Shown here: piece after piece, positions 42,598-51,159 of the stretch
Position numbering within the stretch: position 1 is the stretch's first letter
Layout of the letters: each line of letters opens with the position of its first letter
NCBI GenBank assembly: GCA_022827625.1
Contig: JAJEIE010000033.1
Coordinates: 186,001-250,000, forward strand
Direction: 5' to 3'
Origin: Candidatus Poribacteria bacterium
GTDB lineage: Bacteria; Poribacteria; WGA-4E; WGA-3G
DNA: 64,000 nucleotides
Notes under the pieces: model-generated
The model's database searches: none
What the model was told of the DNA's origin: nothing
The model's input: the letters and a program-made list of their open reading frames with translations, nothing else
Position numbers and translations under genes: made by a program

Positions 42598-42626
42598 GAT
42601 AAGGCTCCTTCTTAGTAAGCGATGCT

Positions 42627-43640
42627 TTAAATTTCTCCCTTGCTTTCGCGGGTCAATAGTGTTAGGAAATCGTCGACCCGATCAATTGCGACTTGGGCGC
42701 GGTCGCGTGCGGATGCGCCATTCTCTCCTTCAGCCAGCCATTGCCGACGTTGCGGAAGCCATTCGCTTTGTAGGTAGTCAAGTTGGTTCAGGAAGTGCGG
42801 ATCTTCGGTTACACTGACGAAGTACTCAATCACACCCAACAATCCGTATTTACGGTTTATCTCCATATCGTCTAATTCATCTACCATTTGCAAGAAAAGA
42901 TGTTGATTCCGATCCTGTCGCGCTTGGGCGACTTCGCGGGAGGATTCGGTCAAGAGTTTGTCAACGAATTCTTGCTTGGAGTTAATCCAGCGCGGTAGGT
43001 TCCGCACGTAGTCTTCCAAATCAAAGCTGCCACGTTGGAGTGCGAAATACGAATGTATATGAATATTTCGGAAGAAAGCGGTGTAACCGACATTCGGATC
43101 CATGGTATCCGCATCGTAAAGGACCTGATTTTCGATCCGGTTGTAGAGCAGTTTAAAGTCCTCCGCTGTGAGATTCATCGGCTTTAGGTGTGCGAGGACG
43201 ACAGCCGTTGCGGCTTGTACGAAATCGGGTTCAAAGTCGTACATCCCCAATATGTTCTCTGTAATGACTGCCCCAGATTCATGATGGACTGTGCCGTGGA
43301 GGTCGTGCTTATCGTAGAGTTCTGTAACGATGTTCTGACCGGCAGGCGTGAGGGTTTCGTTTAACCAGAACCCATTATGGTCGAGAATACGCTGCCCGTT
43401 GTCATCTGTCAAGATAACACCATCGTACCGTTTGGTGATGTCATGTAGCGTGCCGGCAACTTCAAGCAGTTTCACATCACCCCCTTCACGCGCACCGAGT
43501 TCCATACTCAGCGCACGGACACGCATGGTATGGTTCCATGTGTAATGTCGCCACTGAAAACCGACGCGATTGTGTTCCCAAAGTGCGAAGGTTTCGTTGA
43601 CCAAAGTTTCCAATTCATTCAAGACTTGGGCGTAGTTCAT
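42627..43640 (-). CDS. HD-domain metal-dependent phosphohydrolase-like protein
   Basis: The 337-residue protein has the HD pattern within residues about 30-150: YTWNHTMRVRALSMELGA, LLEVAGTLHDITKRYDG with the His-Asp pair, and HGTVHHESGAVIT. ATAVVLAHLKPMN, then ADTMDPNVGYTAFFRNI follow. The C-terminal half is helical without known signature. HD proteins usually hydrolyse phosphate esters or nucleotides. AAAAGGAG precedes the ATG. The gene is 29 bases upstream of the PhyH gene and on the same strand, suggesting co-transcription. Confidence 0.85.
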   Translation of the reverse strand: MNYAQVLNELETLVNETFALWEHNRVGFQWRHYTWNHTMRVRALSMELGAREGGDVKLLEVAGTLHDITKRYDGVILTDDNGQRILDHNGFWLNETLTPAGQNIVTELYDKHDLHGTVHHESGAVITENILGMYDFEPDFVQAATAVVLAHLKPMNLTAEDFKLLYNRIENQVLYDADTMDPNVGYTAFFRNIHIHSYFALQRGSFDLEDYVRNLPRWINSKQEFVDKLLTESSREVAQARQDRNQHLFLQMVDELDDMEINRKYGLLGVIEYFVSVTEDPHFLNQLDYLQSEWLPQRRQWLAEGENGASARDRAQVAIDRVDDFLTLLTRESKGEI

Positions 43641-43654
43641 GGAGAACTCCTTTT

Positions 43655-43778
43655 GAGTGGTTGTCGGTTGTCAGTTGGAATCAACGGTATGAATGCCTTA
43701 ATGGCATTCACCGGGTTATCGGTTAAGAGGGTTTTTTGTAACCCATAGTGTTTGCTGGAGCATGCACAGCCTAACAGG
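43655..43778. repeat. Composite of repeat families C, E and D
   Basis: GTTGTCGGTTGTCAGTTGG, then an AATGCCTTAATGGCATT palindrome, then CACAGCCTAACAGGCTATGC followed by TACAAAG (family D, stem AGCCT-AAC-AGGCT). Confidence 0.8.
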
Positions 43779-44537
43779 CTATGCTACAAAGACGGTTTTA
43801 GCGTTATATTTAACTTCAATAAGGGATAGTCCGTGTGCAGGGACTGATGTTCCTGCCGCGGCTCTATCTTTGGCTTCCAAAATGCGGTGCAGCCCGGTTT
43901 CAGCATCGTCTTTTCTCATACACTTTAGGAGCGTGCCGACGATGGCGCGGACCATCCCTCGCAGAAACGCATCGGCTTCAATTTCAAAATAGACATACTC
44001 GCCTTTCCTCGAGCAGGATACCTCGTAAACTTCACAGATAGGGTTTATCCGATCGCTTCCGGTCTTTTGAAAGGAGGAAAAATCGCGTTTGCCAACCAAC
44101 ACTTGACAGAGGACGTTTGCTCGTGGCGCGTCAATTGCGGTCGGAAAGAAGTAACTCGTCTGTCGCGAAAGTGCGGTTGGGTATTCCCGATTCAAAATTG
44201 TGTATCGGTATCGCCGACGGGTCGCACTGAAACGGGAATGAAACTCTGGAGGCACCTCTATCGCGGAACAGACAACGATATCCCGTGGCAAAATGGCATT
44301 AAGCCCCTTCTGGAATGCGACAACGGGTATCTGTGCGTCCGTCTGGAAGTTAGCGACCTGACCCTCCGCATGGACACCGGTATCTGTTCTCCCTGCTCCG
44401 ATGATTTGTATCGGGGTTTTGGTTAACTTTGCCAGCGTGTCCTCAATTGTGCCTTGAACTGTTGGCAAGTTCGGTTGCGTCTGCCATCCGTGGTAGTTGG
44501 TGCCGTCGTATTCAAGCACGAGTTTAATGTTTCGCAT
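43779..44537 (-). CDS. truA: tRNA pseudouridine(38-40) synthase
   Basis: The 252-residue TruA modifies uridines in the anticodon stem-loop of tRNA. It begins NIKLVLEYDGTNYHGWQTQP, has IQIIGAGRTDTGVHAEGQVA with the catalytic Asp, RRYRYTILNREYPTALSR, FSSFQKTGSD and DAFLRGMVRAIVGTLL. The ATG at 44537 matches the family start. An ATG at 44570 reads into GTTCGCAATTCG repeat DNA and is rejected. The gene marks the left border of the second defence island. Confidence 0.94.
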   Translation of the reverse strand: MRNIKLVLEYDGTNYHGWQTQPNLPTVQGTIEDTLAKLTKTPIQIIGAGRTDTGVHAEGQVANFQTDAQIPVVAFQKGLNAILPRDIVVCSAIEVPPEFHSRFSATRRRYRYTILNREYPTALSRQTSYFFPTAIDAPRANVLCQVLVGKRDFSSFQKTGSDRINPICEVYEVSCSRKGEYVYFEIEADAFLRGMVRAIVGTLLKCMRKDDAETGLHRILEAKDRAAAGTSVPAHGLSLIEVKYNAKTVFVA

Positions 44538-44759
44538 ATTGGCTGTTCGTTCGCAATTCGCTGTTCGCAATTCGTTGTTCGCTATCCGCTATGCATAGGT
44601 TACCATATTTTGTTATCAAGCGTCAAAATAATTTTTTATGGGGATTCAGTCCTAAAAAAATATCCGCTTCACATTTGTGAGAAATACCCGGTGAAGGATG
44701 CTCGAACTTGTTCGGGACCGTATATTGTATTCCCAATACGTTGGACCTCCAGATGTGCG

Positions 44760-44788
44760 TTGAATGTTCTCATCAGATATGCTATAAT
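44760..44788 (+). promoter_or_regulatory. Sigma70-like promoter
   Basis: TTGAAT at 44760-44765 and TATAAT at 44783-44788 with a 17-base spacer, directed towards 45142. Confidence 0.45.
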
Positions 44789-44934
44789 TTTAAGAAGTGG
44801 AAGCAACAGGATCGAAACCGCAACGCCTATTTTTAGGACAAGGAATGAAGTGTCCCTTCACGGTAAAGCGTTTTTGCTGCCATCGCCGTGGCAGCCGCAG
44901 CTCGCAAGATCCCTGATTGATCTACACTTTGCAC

Positions 44935-44964
44935 TTGTGAAAAATAGTGTCAATGCGTTATAAT
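44935..44964 (+). promoter_or_regulatory. Sigma70-like promoter
   Basis: TTGTGA at 44935-44940 and TATAAT at 44959-44964 with an 18-base spacer, the nearest candidate to the ATPase gene. The implied leader is about 170 bases. Confidence 0.4.
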
Positions 44965-45141
44965 TGTTGATAACTACCACCCGGACCCTTACCGGGCAGT
45001 TTATCCCCTTAAGATCGGTCGATTTCACTGTTTTAAAAAGAAATCAAAGCGCGGAATACGTAAGATGGGGTTGGCACAGGTACACCGCTCACCCGAGCAG
45101 GATAAATTGCAGTTGTCAGTTCTGTCTATAGGAGCCGACTC

Positions 45142-46641
45142 ATGCCCAGAAATACAAACGCAGCAGAGATACCCAAACATACCGATGTCGAAATCTCTGT
45201 TAGAAATTTCGGACCCATTCCTGAAGCCACAATTGACCTGCGCCCCTTGACCGTGTTTGTCGGTCCGAGCAATACCGGTAAAACCTATTTCTCCATGTTA
45301 ATTCATGCGTTGCACGGCATTTACGCAGGATTCTCACGATTTCCTTGGTCCCCTTATACATTGTGGTCCTTCCTCCGTCTCGACACACAGCAGAACGTTT
45401 CAGAGGATGTTGCCCAAGCAGACGACGAAATCCTCAAAGCACTCGATGCCCTTAACACACCTAATCGGCCGTTCACGTTCTCAGATGTGCCACTGAAAAT
45501 AAGCAAGCAGCTTCAGAGACAGCTCGATAACCCTAAAGGTTTGACAGAAGGGCTTGAACACTATTTCGACCTGGATGCTGTGTCGGACCTGATTCGAGAC
45601 ATGCAGCGCGCCCCGGATCCGTCAGAAACAGAGAAAACCCTCAACCCAATGGAAGTTTTATTGAAGGTGAACTCGGAAAATCAGAATCTCTGGAGCATCA
45701 ACTTGGAGGCATTCCACAGCAATATCAACATTCGTGGACATATCAATGAAGACATGGTGCTTCATTCTGCATCTGAGCAAGCAGCAGAGGAGATACTCGG
45801 ATTTGAAGAACTTTTAGAACTCTTACGGACGCCACTAGGACTGTCCGAACGGTATTATCTACCCGCCGCGAGGAGTGGTATTATGCAGAGTCACAGTGTG
45901 ATTGCCAGTTCGCTTGTCGCGCGTTCCACCCGGGCAGGTATCCAACGCTTTCCAGAGCTGCAGACATTTTCAGGAAGCATCGCAGATTTTCTGCAAGAGC
46001 TCATACACCCACAGAGAAGGCGACTCCCGCCGAACAGCGACATCCAGGCGATCGCCGATGCCCTCGAAGCCGACGTGCTTTCAGGAAAAATAGAAGTCAG
46101 AAAACCCACCCCTCAGGGATATCCAGAATTCCTCTACCGGGCAGAAGACATGGAAACAGAAATTCGTCTGACTCGTGCTTCATCCATGGTATCAGAACTC
46201 GCAGCCTTCGTGTTGTTTCTACGAAGCGTCGTCAGGCCAAACGATACACTCATTATCGAAGAACCCGAATCACACCTGCATCCCGGGGCGCAATCTACCA
46301 TGGCGGTCGCCTTAGCACGCTTGGTTCACGCCGGCGTGCGCGTCATCGTCACAACACATAGCGACTGGTTCCTTGAAGAACTCGGAAACCTCCTTCGAGA
46401 AGGCGAACTCAACGAACTGGGTGAACAAGTGAACGACTCCCCCATTTTTCTCCGCAAAGCGCAGATAGGGGTCTGGCACTTTGAAAAGAACCAGCCCGTG
46501 AAGGAAATCGCGTACAACCGTTTCGCAGGCGTAGAACCCCAAGCATACGGAGATATCGCTGAGACCCTTTACAACCGTTCCGCGAACCTCCAGAACCAGT
46601 TGGAGGTCGCAACAGGAGGAAGCGAACCAGACGATGAATAA
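45142..46641 (+). CDS. AAA/ABC-type ATPase of a two-gene defence-like module
   Basis: The 499-residue RecF/SMC-like ATPase has SVRNFGPIPEATIDLRPLTV at residues 19-38 and Walker A GPSNTGKT at 41-48. Far downstream are the Walker B and D-loop block LIIEEPESHLHPGAQ and the switch His in VRVIVTTHSDWFLEELG. This split arrangement is that of AAA_15/AAA_21 ATPases such as OLD, AriA and Septu PtuA, which drive anti-phage systems with a partner nuclease. AGGAG lies eight bases upstream. It overlaps the next gene by eight bases, so the two are probably a unit. No nuclease domain is seen in the ATPase itself. Confidence 0.85.
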   Translation: MPRNTNAAEIPKHTDVEISVRNFGPIPEATIDLRPLTVFVGPSNTGKTYFSMLIHALHGIYAGFSRFPWSPYTLWSFLRLDTQQNVSEDVAQADDEILKALDALNTPNRPFTFSDVPLKISKQLQRQLDNPKGLTEGLEHYFDLDAVSDLIRDMQRAPDPSETEKTLNPMEVLLKVNSENQNLWSINLEAFHSNINIRGHINEDMVLHSASEQAAEEILGFEELLELLRTPLGLSERYYLPAARSGIMQSHSVIASSLVARSTRAGIQRFPELQTFSGSIADFLQELIHPQRRRLPPNSDIQAIADALEADVLSGKIEVRKPTPQGYPEFLYRAEDMETEIRLTRASSMVSELAAFVLFLRSVVRPNDTLIIEEPESHLHPGAQSTMAVALARLVHAGVRVIVTTHSDWFLEELGNLLREGELNELGEQVNDSPIFLRKAQIGVWHFEKNQPVKEIAYNRFAGVEPQAYGDIAETLYNRSANLQNQLEVATGGSEPDDE

Positions 46642-47125
46642 AGTCCTCCAAAACATTGAAACACAAATCGGTGCGGCACATATTATCATCAATAAGAACA
46701 CCCTCGTCAGAGATAATTGTAGTGCAGACCTGACGGGTATTCCTACCCAGAGAGTTGTCGTAGATATGGATTCCGTGTTGCCGAGCGGTCAGCACGGACG
46801 AAAACACTGCGATTATGTTATCTTCTTCCTGAATACCTCCGAAAATACCTTGTTCGCAGTGCCTATAGAACTCAAGACGGGTACTATCAAAGGAAGCGCG
46901 CAACAGCTCCAACAGGGCGCTGACTTCGCTGCCCACCACGCCCCAAGCACTCCTAAAAACACCTGCGTGCCGGTCCTCTGCCATAAAGGGATACCCAAAT
47001 TAGCACGCAGAGCCCTCCAAAAAAGCAAGGTGCGTTTCCGGGGTTTGAAAATAACCGTGGAGACAACACGCTGCGGGGTAAGGAGGAATATAGCCACCGC
47101 TCTGTCCAAATCTAGCTTCCCATAG
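46634..47125 (+). CDS. Small PD-(D/E)XK-like partner of the ATPase
   Basis: The 163-residue protein overlaps the end of the ATPase gene by eight bases. Around residues 58-81 it has HCDYVIFFLN, then FAVPIELKTG. An Asp (60) followed 19 residues later by Glu-x-Lys (79-81) is the core pattern of PD-(D/E)XK nucleases. The C-terminal third has an Arg/Lys-rich region (RRALQKSKVRFRG). I infer a nuclease effector controlled by the ATPase. I do not recognise a named family, and the fold assignment rests on this motif and secondary-structure pattern alone. Confidence 0.65.
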   Translation: MNKVLQNIETQIGAAHIIINKNTLVRDNCSADLTGIPTQRVVVDMDSVLPSGQHGRKHCDYVIFFLNTSENTLFAVPIELKTGTIKGSAQQLQQGADFAAHHAPSTPKNTCVPVLCHKGIPKLARRALQKSKVRFRGLKITVETTRCGVRRNIATALSKSSFP

Positions 47126-47148
47126 CATCTTTCGGCAGTTCACTGATT

Positions 47149-47451
47149 GTGATGCAGACCCTATTCAATTTTGTAAAAAGCCAATTGATTTTCGTTATGT
47201 TCCACTTCGCTCCGGATCTGACAAGAGAGACTTACCGCACGAGTTTAGCACGTATTGGTATTGCTTTAGACTGGATGCTTTCTCAATTTGGAAGTGAAGA
47301 GAATCGTAGTAAACTAATTATTGTGAATATGTCTTTGGGATTTAGACCTGAATATCTCTCTAAAGAGGTTTACAGAAAATGGGAACAAAAAGACATAGAA
47401 CTGTACCTGTTCACTCGGTTCCACCCTCGAACATGCTTCAATTTATGGTGA
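47149..47451 (+). CDS. Short ORF with subtilase-like fragment, possibly decayed
   Basis: The 100-residue frame contains ARIGIALDWMLSQFGSEENR then KLIIVNMSLGF, which resembles the strand and turn around VINMSLG in S8 subtilases. The catalytic His and Ser blocks are absent, so if it is a subtilase it is only a fragment. No good ribosome site is visible. Its stop overlaps the next ATG. Low confidence; it may be a relic or chance likeness. Confidence 0.35.
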   Translation: MMQTLFNFVKSQLIFVMFHFAPDLTRETYRTSLARIGIALDWMLSQFGSEENRSKLIIVNMSLGFRPEYLSKEVYRKWEQKDIELYLFTRFHPRTCFNLW

Positions 47452-47729
47452 GGGTAAATAGGCCATCTTCCAAAGAATTGGCAGGAATTGATCGGGCAGA
47501 AAAGTATAAATTGTTAAAAGCAAATTCTGTCAAACGCAAGGATGAAATTAAAGCATGGATTAGGGCACATGAATTGGATGCCGAGGTTTTTAAAATTGAG
47601 GAACCTACAGCCTTCAATATGTTGTTTATCACCTGTACACCTAAGGTGGCAGAGCAGCTTGAGCACGCTGATGGTGTGGTCAGCGTTTCACGGAGTCCAG
47701 AGTTTTCTGTCGGGTTAACCAAGCCATAA
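47445..47729 (+). CDS. Peptidase-inhibitor-I9-like small protein
   Basis: The 94-residue protein starts at the ATG at 47445, overlapping the stop of the preceding frame (ATGGTGA). The C-terminal half, KDEIKAWIRAHELDAEVF, then NMLFITCTPKVAEQLEHADG and VVSVSRSPEF, has the pattern of subtilisin propeptide/I9 domains: a hydrophobic strand, a helix, then GV..V. Together with the subtilase-like fragment before it, this suggests the remains or a variant of a protease plus inhibitor pair. I infer a chaperone or inhibitor role, with modest support. Confidence 0.5.
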   Translation: MVRVNRPSSKELAGIDRAEKYKLLKANSVKRKDEIKAWIRAHELDAEVFKIEEPTAFNMLFITCTPKVAEQLEHADGVVSVSRSPEFSVGLTKP

Positions 47730-47805
47730 GTGCAGCAGCTTTCTGGTAGGATTGAAGTTCCCATCTTTTAATCATTTTAAAGCATAGATAAAGCTCTATT
47801 TCCGG

Positions 47806-50800
47806 CTACAATGTAGGCAAACTTTTGACAATCTCCACTGTCTTCAGGCTGACGGTGATGACGCGGGCGATGAGGTCTATGATATACTGTGGTTCTGTCT
47901 CACGGTTCGGGTCGTTGACTATGCCGCTTCGTTTGTCGGTTTTGACGCGATACTGATCCACGACCCACTCCAAAGCGGAACGGTTGCCTAACCGATAGCC
48001 ATATACCTCTGCAGGGATGCCGTCCAGCGTTAGGAAATCGTTGTATTTCAGCTGCGTCTTGTCTTTCGAGAGTTTCATCTTCTCAACCCGCCAATCCACC
48101 TTCATCCCCGGCGTTTCGATGGACTTCAGTCCATCATATTTTGGAACGGATTCGTAATTAACGTGGAGGTCTGCTAATGCTGCACCGGCGTTGGCGAATC
48201 CCCAGAAGTCGTCGGTGAACGGGATATGTGGGAGGTCGCGCTTGAGGTTCTTCTCGTATTTCTCACGATAGACTGGATGATGCAAAAGCGCATAGTTATA
48301 ATGGAAGATGTCCCACTTGGTGATGGTGTCGTCGCTGTAGTGGGTTTGAAATTCTGCCAATGCCCAATCGGTGATGTTTTCCTGTCGATTTGAACCGTCC
48401 TCGTTGTAGGTGTAGAAGGGAAAACACTGAAAACTATCGCTCGCCGCGAGTGTGTGAAGGTCTGGAATCAGATTTGTCATCAGTGTATTAAAACCTGATC
48501 GGAAACCGTGATCACTGACGATAATCACCCGATTTTCGGATGCTGTCTCTGGTGTAGGGAAAATTCGATGTTGCTGATAACGCCTTTCATTCCAGAAATG
48601 ATCGAAGTAGAAATATTGCTGACAAAATGGACGATATAAGGCTGTGCGGAAGTGTGTATCCTGATAGATACTTGATTCCAGTTTTTTTAATGATTGCTTA
48701 ACCCGATGGCTCCACTTAATACGTGGATCGTTCGTGTCAATGAAACTTTCGACCGGCGCTTTAGGATTGTGTCTTCTTTTCCGATCAACTGCGGTGTTAT
48801 ATAACTCAATAAATGTGCGAACGCGCGACTGCAGCGGCGGGAGATCAAACGAGTACACCAAATTATCTCTGCTGGTAACAACACCAGAAGAGTAGAGACT
48901 AAAAATCGTTTCTCCATTCTTCCCTTTCGCGCTCTTCGCCTTCTTACTTCCCATCGGAATAAAGGTTTCAAATTCGGGATCAAGTCCTTCAGTCAACCAC
49001 GTATGTCTGGCATCTGGTCGAACCGTCTGCCACTTAACAATCCCAATGTGCTGACACTTATTGAGGAAATCAAATTTCTGCTTTTTGTTCCAGAAATCAT
49101 CAGTGCGATAGTAGAAGATATGGGGTGTTTCTGATGAATCCTGCTTGGTCTTGACAAATAGATTGATACTCACTCCTACCCGAATGCCGAATACATTTGC
49201 ATCAGAAACTTTTAATCCCTTTCGTGCGTTCCCACCTAAATCAAGAACATAAATCGCGTCGAAATCGTCTGCGAGTTGTTTTCGCATCCCATCAAACGCT
49301 ATACCTTCGAGAAATCCGTTGTTCGTTATAAACGCGACAACCCCTTCTTCGCCAATCCGATCCGAAGCCCATCGAATCGCTTTGACGTAGGGATCGTAGA
49401 GTTTATTTCGGAGCGTCGCTGTGGAGTCTTGGACATACGTTTCCGCAATCCGTTTGTCCATTATCTCATACTTCCGGTTTTTATTGTTGTCGTTCTCATT
49501 CACTTGTCCCATATTATAGGGAGGGTTGCCGATGACGACGAACATATCCGCTGCTTTCTGTCTCTCTACCCGTTCCGTGTTTTCCTGCGTGAAGAATTCC
49601 GTTTGTTGTTGCTCAAGCAACTCAAACGTATCCGCAAGCGCGATGCCTTCAAACGGCAGATACGTCCCTGTGCGTTGGAAGAATTCCTGCTCAATATTCA
49701 GGCTGGCGATGTAGTAGGGTAGAAGCATCATCTCGTTGCAGTGTAACTCGTGGCGGTATTTGTTTTCTAACGCTGTGCCTTGGATGTCTTGCATGAGGCG
49801 GACGATGAAGTTACCCGTCCCAACGAAAGGGTCGATGATATGCACGCCGGTATCCGACAACGACCGACCGAACTCGGTTTCGAGGATATGCCCAACGCTG
49901 TTCACCATGAAATCGACAATCGGTTGGGGTGTGTAGACGATGCCGTGTGTATCTGCGACATCTTCAGAGAAGCCTTGAAAGAATTTCTCGTAGAACGTGT
50001 TGAGGAAGTGCTGTTTCTGGGTGAAGTCTCGGCAGAGCAGCGCGGCTTGCTCAATCGCTACGTAGAACCGGTCTAACGGTTTGAGGAATTCCTCGCGACT
50101 GAACGCCTGTCGGATGAGCGCATCAACGACGTTTTCAATCTCGCGTGCGATAATGTTTCGGCGGGTGAAGGCAGAGTTGTTAAAGACAGTCCTGAAGATG
50201 CGTTCGGTGAGGATGTGTTGGATGAGCATCTCCTCAACCGCCTCCTGTGAGAGTTCGGGATTGATAGAGGTACGGCAGGTTTCGTAGAAATCGAAAAACG
50301 CTTTCTTGAAGGTTGGATCGGTTTCGTGACGTTGTTCGATGAGCTCCTTCAGTTTGCTGGCGAGGTCTGGTACGTGTTCTCTGAAGTCGGAGACGGCTGT
50401 GTGCCAATTATTCAGTGCGGGTGGGACGTAAGAGAACAAGTATTGGAGTGCGGCAATCAGGTTGGCGGGTTCAGTGATGTCTACGTCTAATGCTACCTGC
50501 CCATTTTGGTAAAGGATGACACGCTGCGGTGTTTGAAAGAGGGTATTGTCAAGTGGGTAGCCTGCGTCCTGTTTCTGCTGTACGGACTTTGAGAGGTTGT
50601 CATCTATATCTTTTGCTTCCCAGTAGGCGAGCGGGAGTCCGTATTCGTCGAGGATTGCGCCGTCAATGACGATACGATTTCCTTTTGGGGTGTGCATCGG
50701 GTATTGTGGAACAAGGGTGGCATTCACCTGTTTTGCACAGACTTGCAGGAGCGTATCAAAAGGGGAACTGACTGCGCCTTCGTGTGTGATGTGGTGTTGT

Positions 50801-50871
50801 TGATACTGCTGCAGCGTGGCGTAGTAGTCGCGGATTGCTTTATGATTGGGTTTGAGGTTGAGTGTCGGCAT
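47806..50871 (-). CDS. Single-chain restriction-modification enzyme, Type ISP/IIG-like
   Basis: The 1021-residue protein is one chain. The N-terminal nuclease-like part has IVIDGAILDEYGLPLAYWEA, followed by KD, a D...E-x-K pattern. N6-adenine methyltransferase motif I is IIDPFVGTGNFIVRLMQD, and motif IV is VVIGNPPYNMGQ. The C-terminal recognition region ends with LGNRSALEWVVDQYRVKTDK and resembles the end of Type ISP enzymes. No helicase motifs were seen between nuclease and methylase, so it is shorter than LlaGI-type proteins and closer to Type IIG. The ATG at 50871 (MPTLNLKPNHKAIRDYY) matches the family start, and the extension to 50925 is rejected. It methylates and probably cuts at its own site. 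Confidence 0.88.
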   Translation of the reverse strand: MPTLNLKPNHKAIRDYYATLQQYQQHHITHEGAVSSPFDTLLQVCAKQVNATLVPQYPMHTPKGNRIVIDGAILDEYGLPLAYWEAKDIDDNLSKSVQQKQDAGYPLDNTLFQTPQRVILYQNGQVALDVDITEPANLIAALQYLFSYVPPALNNWHTAVSDFREHVPDLASKLKELIEQRHETDPTFKKAFFDFYETCRTSINPELSQEAVEEMLIQHILTERIFRTVFNNSAFTRRNIIAREIENVVDALIRQAFSREEFLKPLDRFYVAIEQAALLCRDFTQKQHFLNTFYEKFFQGFSEDVADTHGIVYTPQPIVDFMVNSVGHILETEFGRSLSDTGVHIIDPFVGTGNFIVRLMQDIQGTALENKYRHELHCNEMMLLPYYIASLNIEQEFFQRTGTYLPFEGIALADTFELLEQQQTEFFTQENTERVERQKAADMFVVIGNPPYNMGQVNENDNNKNRKYEIMDKRIAETYVQDSTATLRNKLYDPYVKAIRWASDRIGEEGVVAFITNNGFLEGIAFDGMRKQLADDFDAIYVLDLGGNARKGLKVSDANVFGIRVGVSINLFVKTKQDSSETPHIFYYRTDDFWNKKQKFDFLNKCQHIGIVKWQTVRPDARHTWLTEGLDPEFETFIPMGSKKAKSAKGKNGETIFSLYSSGVVTSRDNLVYSFDLPPLQSRVRTFIELYNTAVDRKRRHNPKAPVESFIDTNDPRIKWSHRVKQSLKKLESSIYQDTHFRTALYRPFCQQYFYFDHFWNERRYQQHRIFPTPETASENRVIIVSDHGFRSGFNTLMTNLIPDLHTLAASDSFQCFPFYTYNEDGSNRQENITDWALAEFQTHYSDDTITKWDIFHYNYALLHHPVYREKYEKNLKRDLPHIPFTDDFWGFANAGAALADLHVNYESVPKYDGLKSIETPGMKVDWRVEKMKLSKDKTQLKYNDFLTLDGIPAEVYGYRLGNRSALEWVVDQYRVKTDKRSGIVNDPNRETEPQYIIDLIARVITVSLKTVEIVKSLPTL

Positions 50872-51077
50872 GGGGGTATGATAACAGGTTTTGCAAGATA
50901 CGTCAAGTAACAGTTGCTGGTACAACTTGGGGTACTTTGTATAGTTGTATTTAAGCGAGATTAGTTAGCGTGCGGAGTTCTATATGAACTTCTGAGAAGA
51001 GAAAATAATTTGGGAGGTCCTTCCATTTTAGAGTATAGACTGTCCATCTTATAAGTTGTGAGACGATTTATCGCCCC

Positions 51078-51114
51078 TATCAAGGCGCAATGAATTGCGC
51101 CACTACAAACAAAT
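51078..51114. repeat. REP-like palindrome
   Basis: GGCGCAAT-GA-ATTGCGCC followed by ACTACAAAC. It lies between the restriction-modification and NACHT genes. Confidence 0.85.
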
Positions 51115-51159
51115 CCTAATTTTAGCCTGAACAAACCACTAAGATTATCCAAATATGGT

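Larger units (their letters stand above)
44538..45141. other. Gene-free stretch at the border of the second defence island
   Basis: At 44540-44592 there are GTTCGCAATTCGCTGTTCGC words in tandem. The rest has no convincing gene. It holds two promoter-like sites directed at the ATPase gene (listed separately) and a small hairpin CCCGG-ACCCTTA-CCGGG at 44980-44996. Confidence 0.6.

Noticed and set aside
44454-44963. 169-codon plus-strand frame overlapping the truA start
   Set aside because: It is antisense to truA and runs through repeats and promoter-like DNA, with no recognisable domain.
45065-45250. 61-codon frame just before the ATPase gene
   Set aside because: It overlaps the ATPase start in another frame and has no domain or ribosome site.
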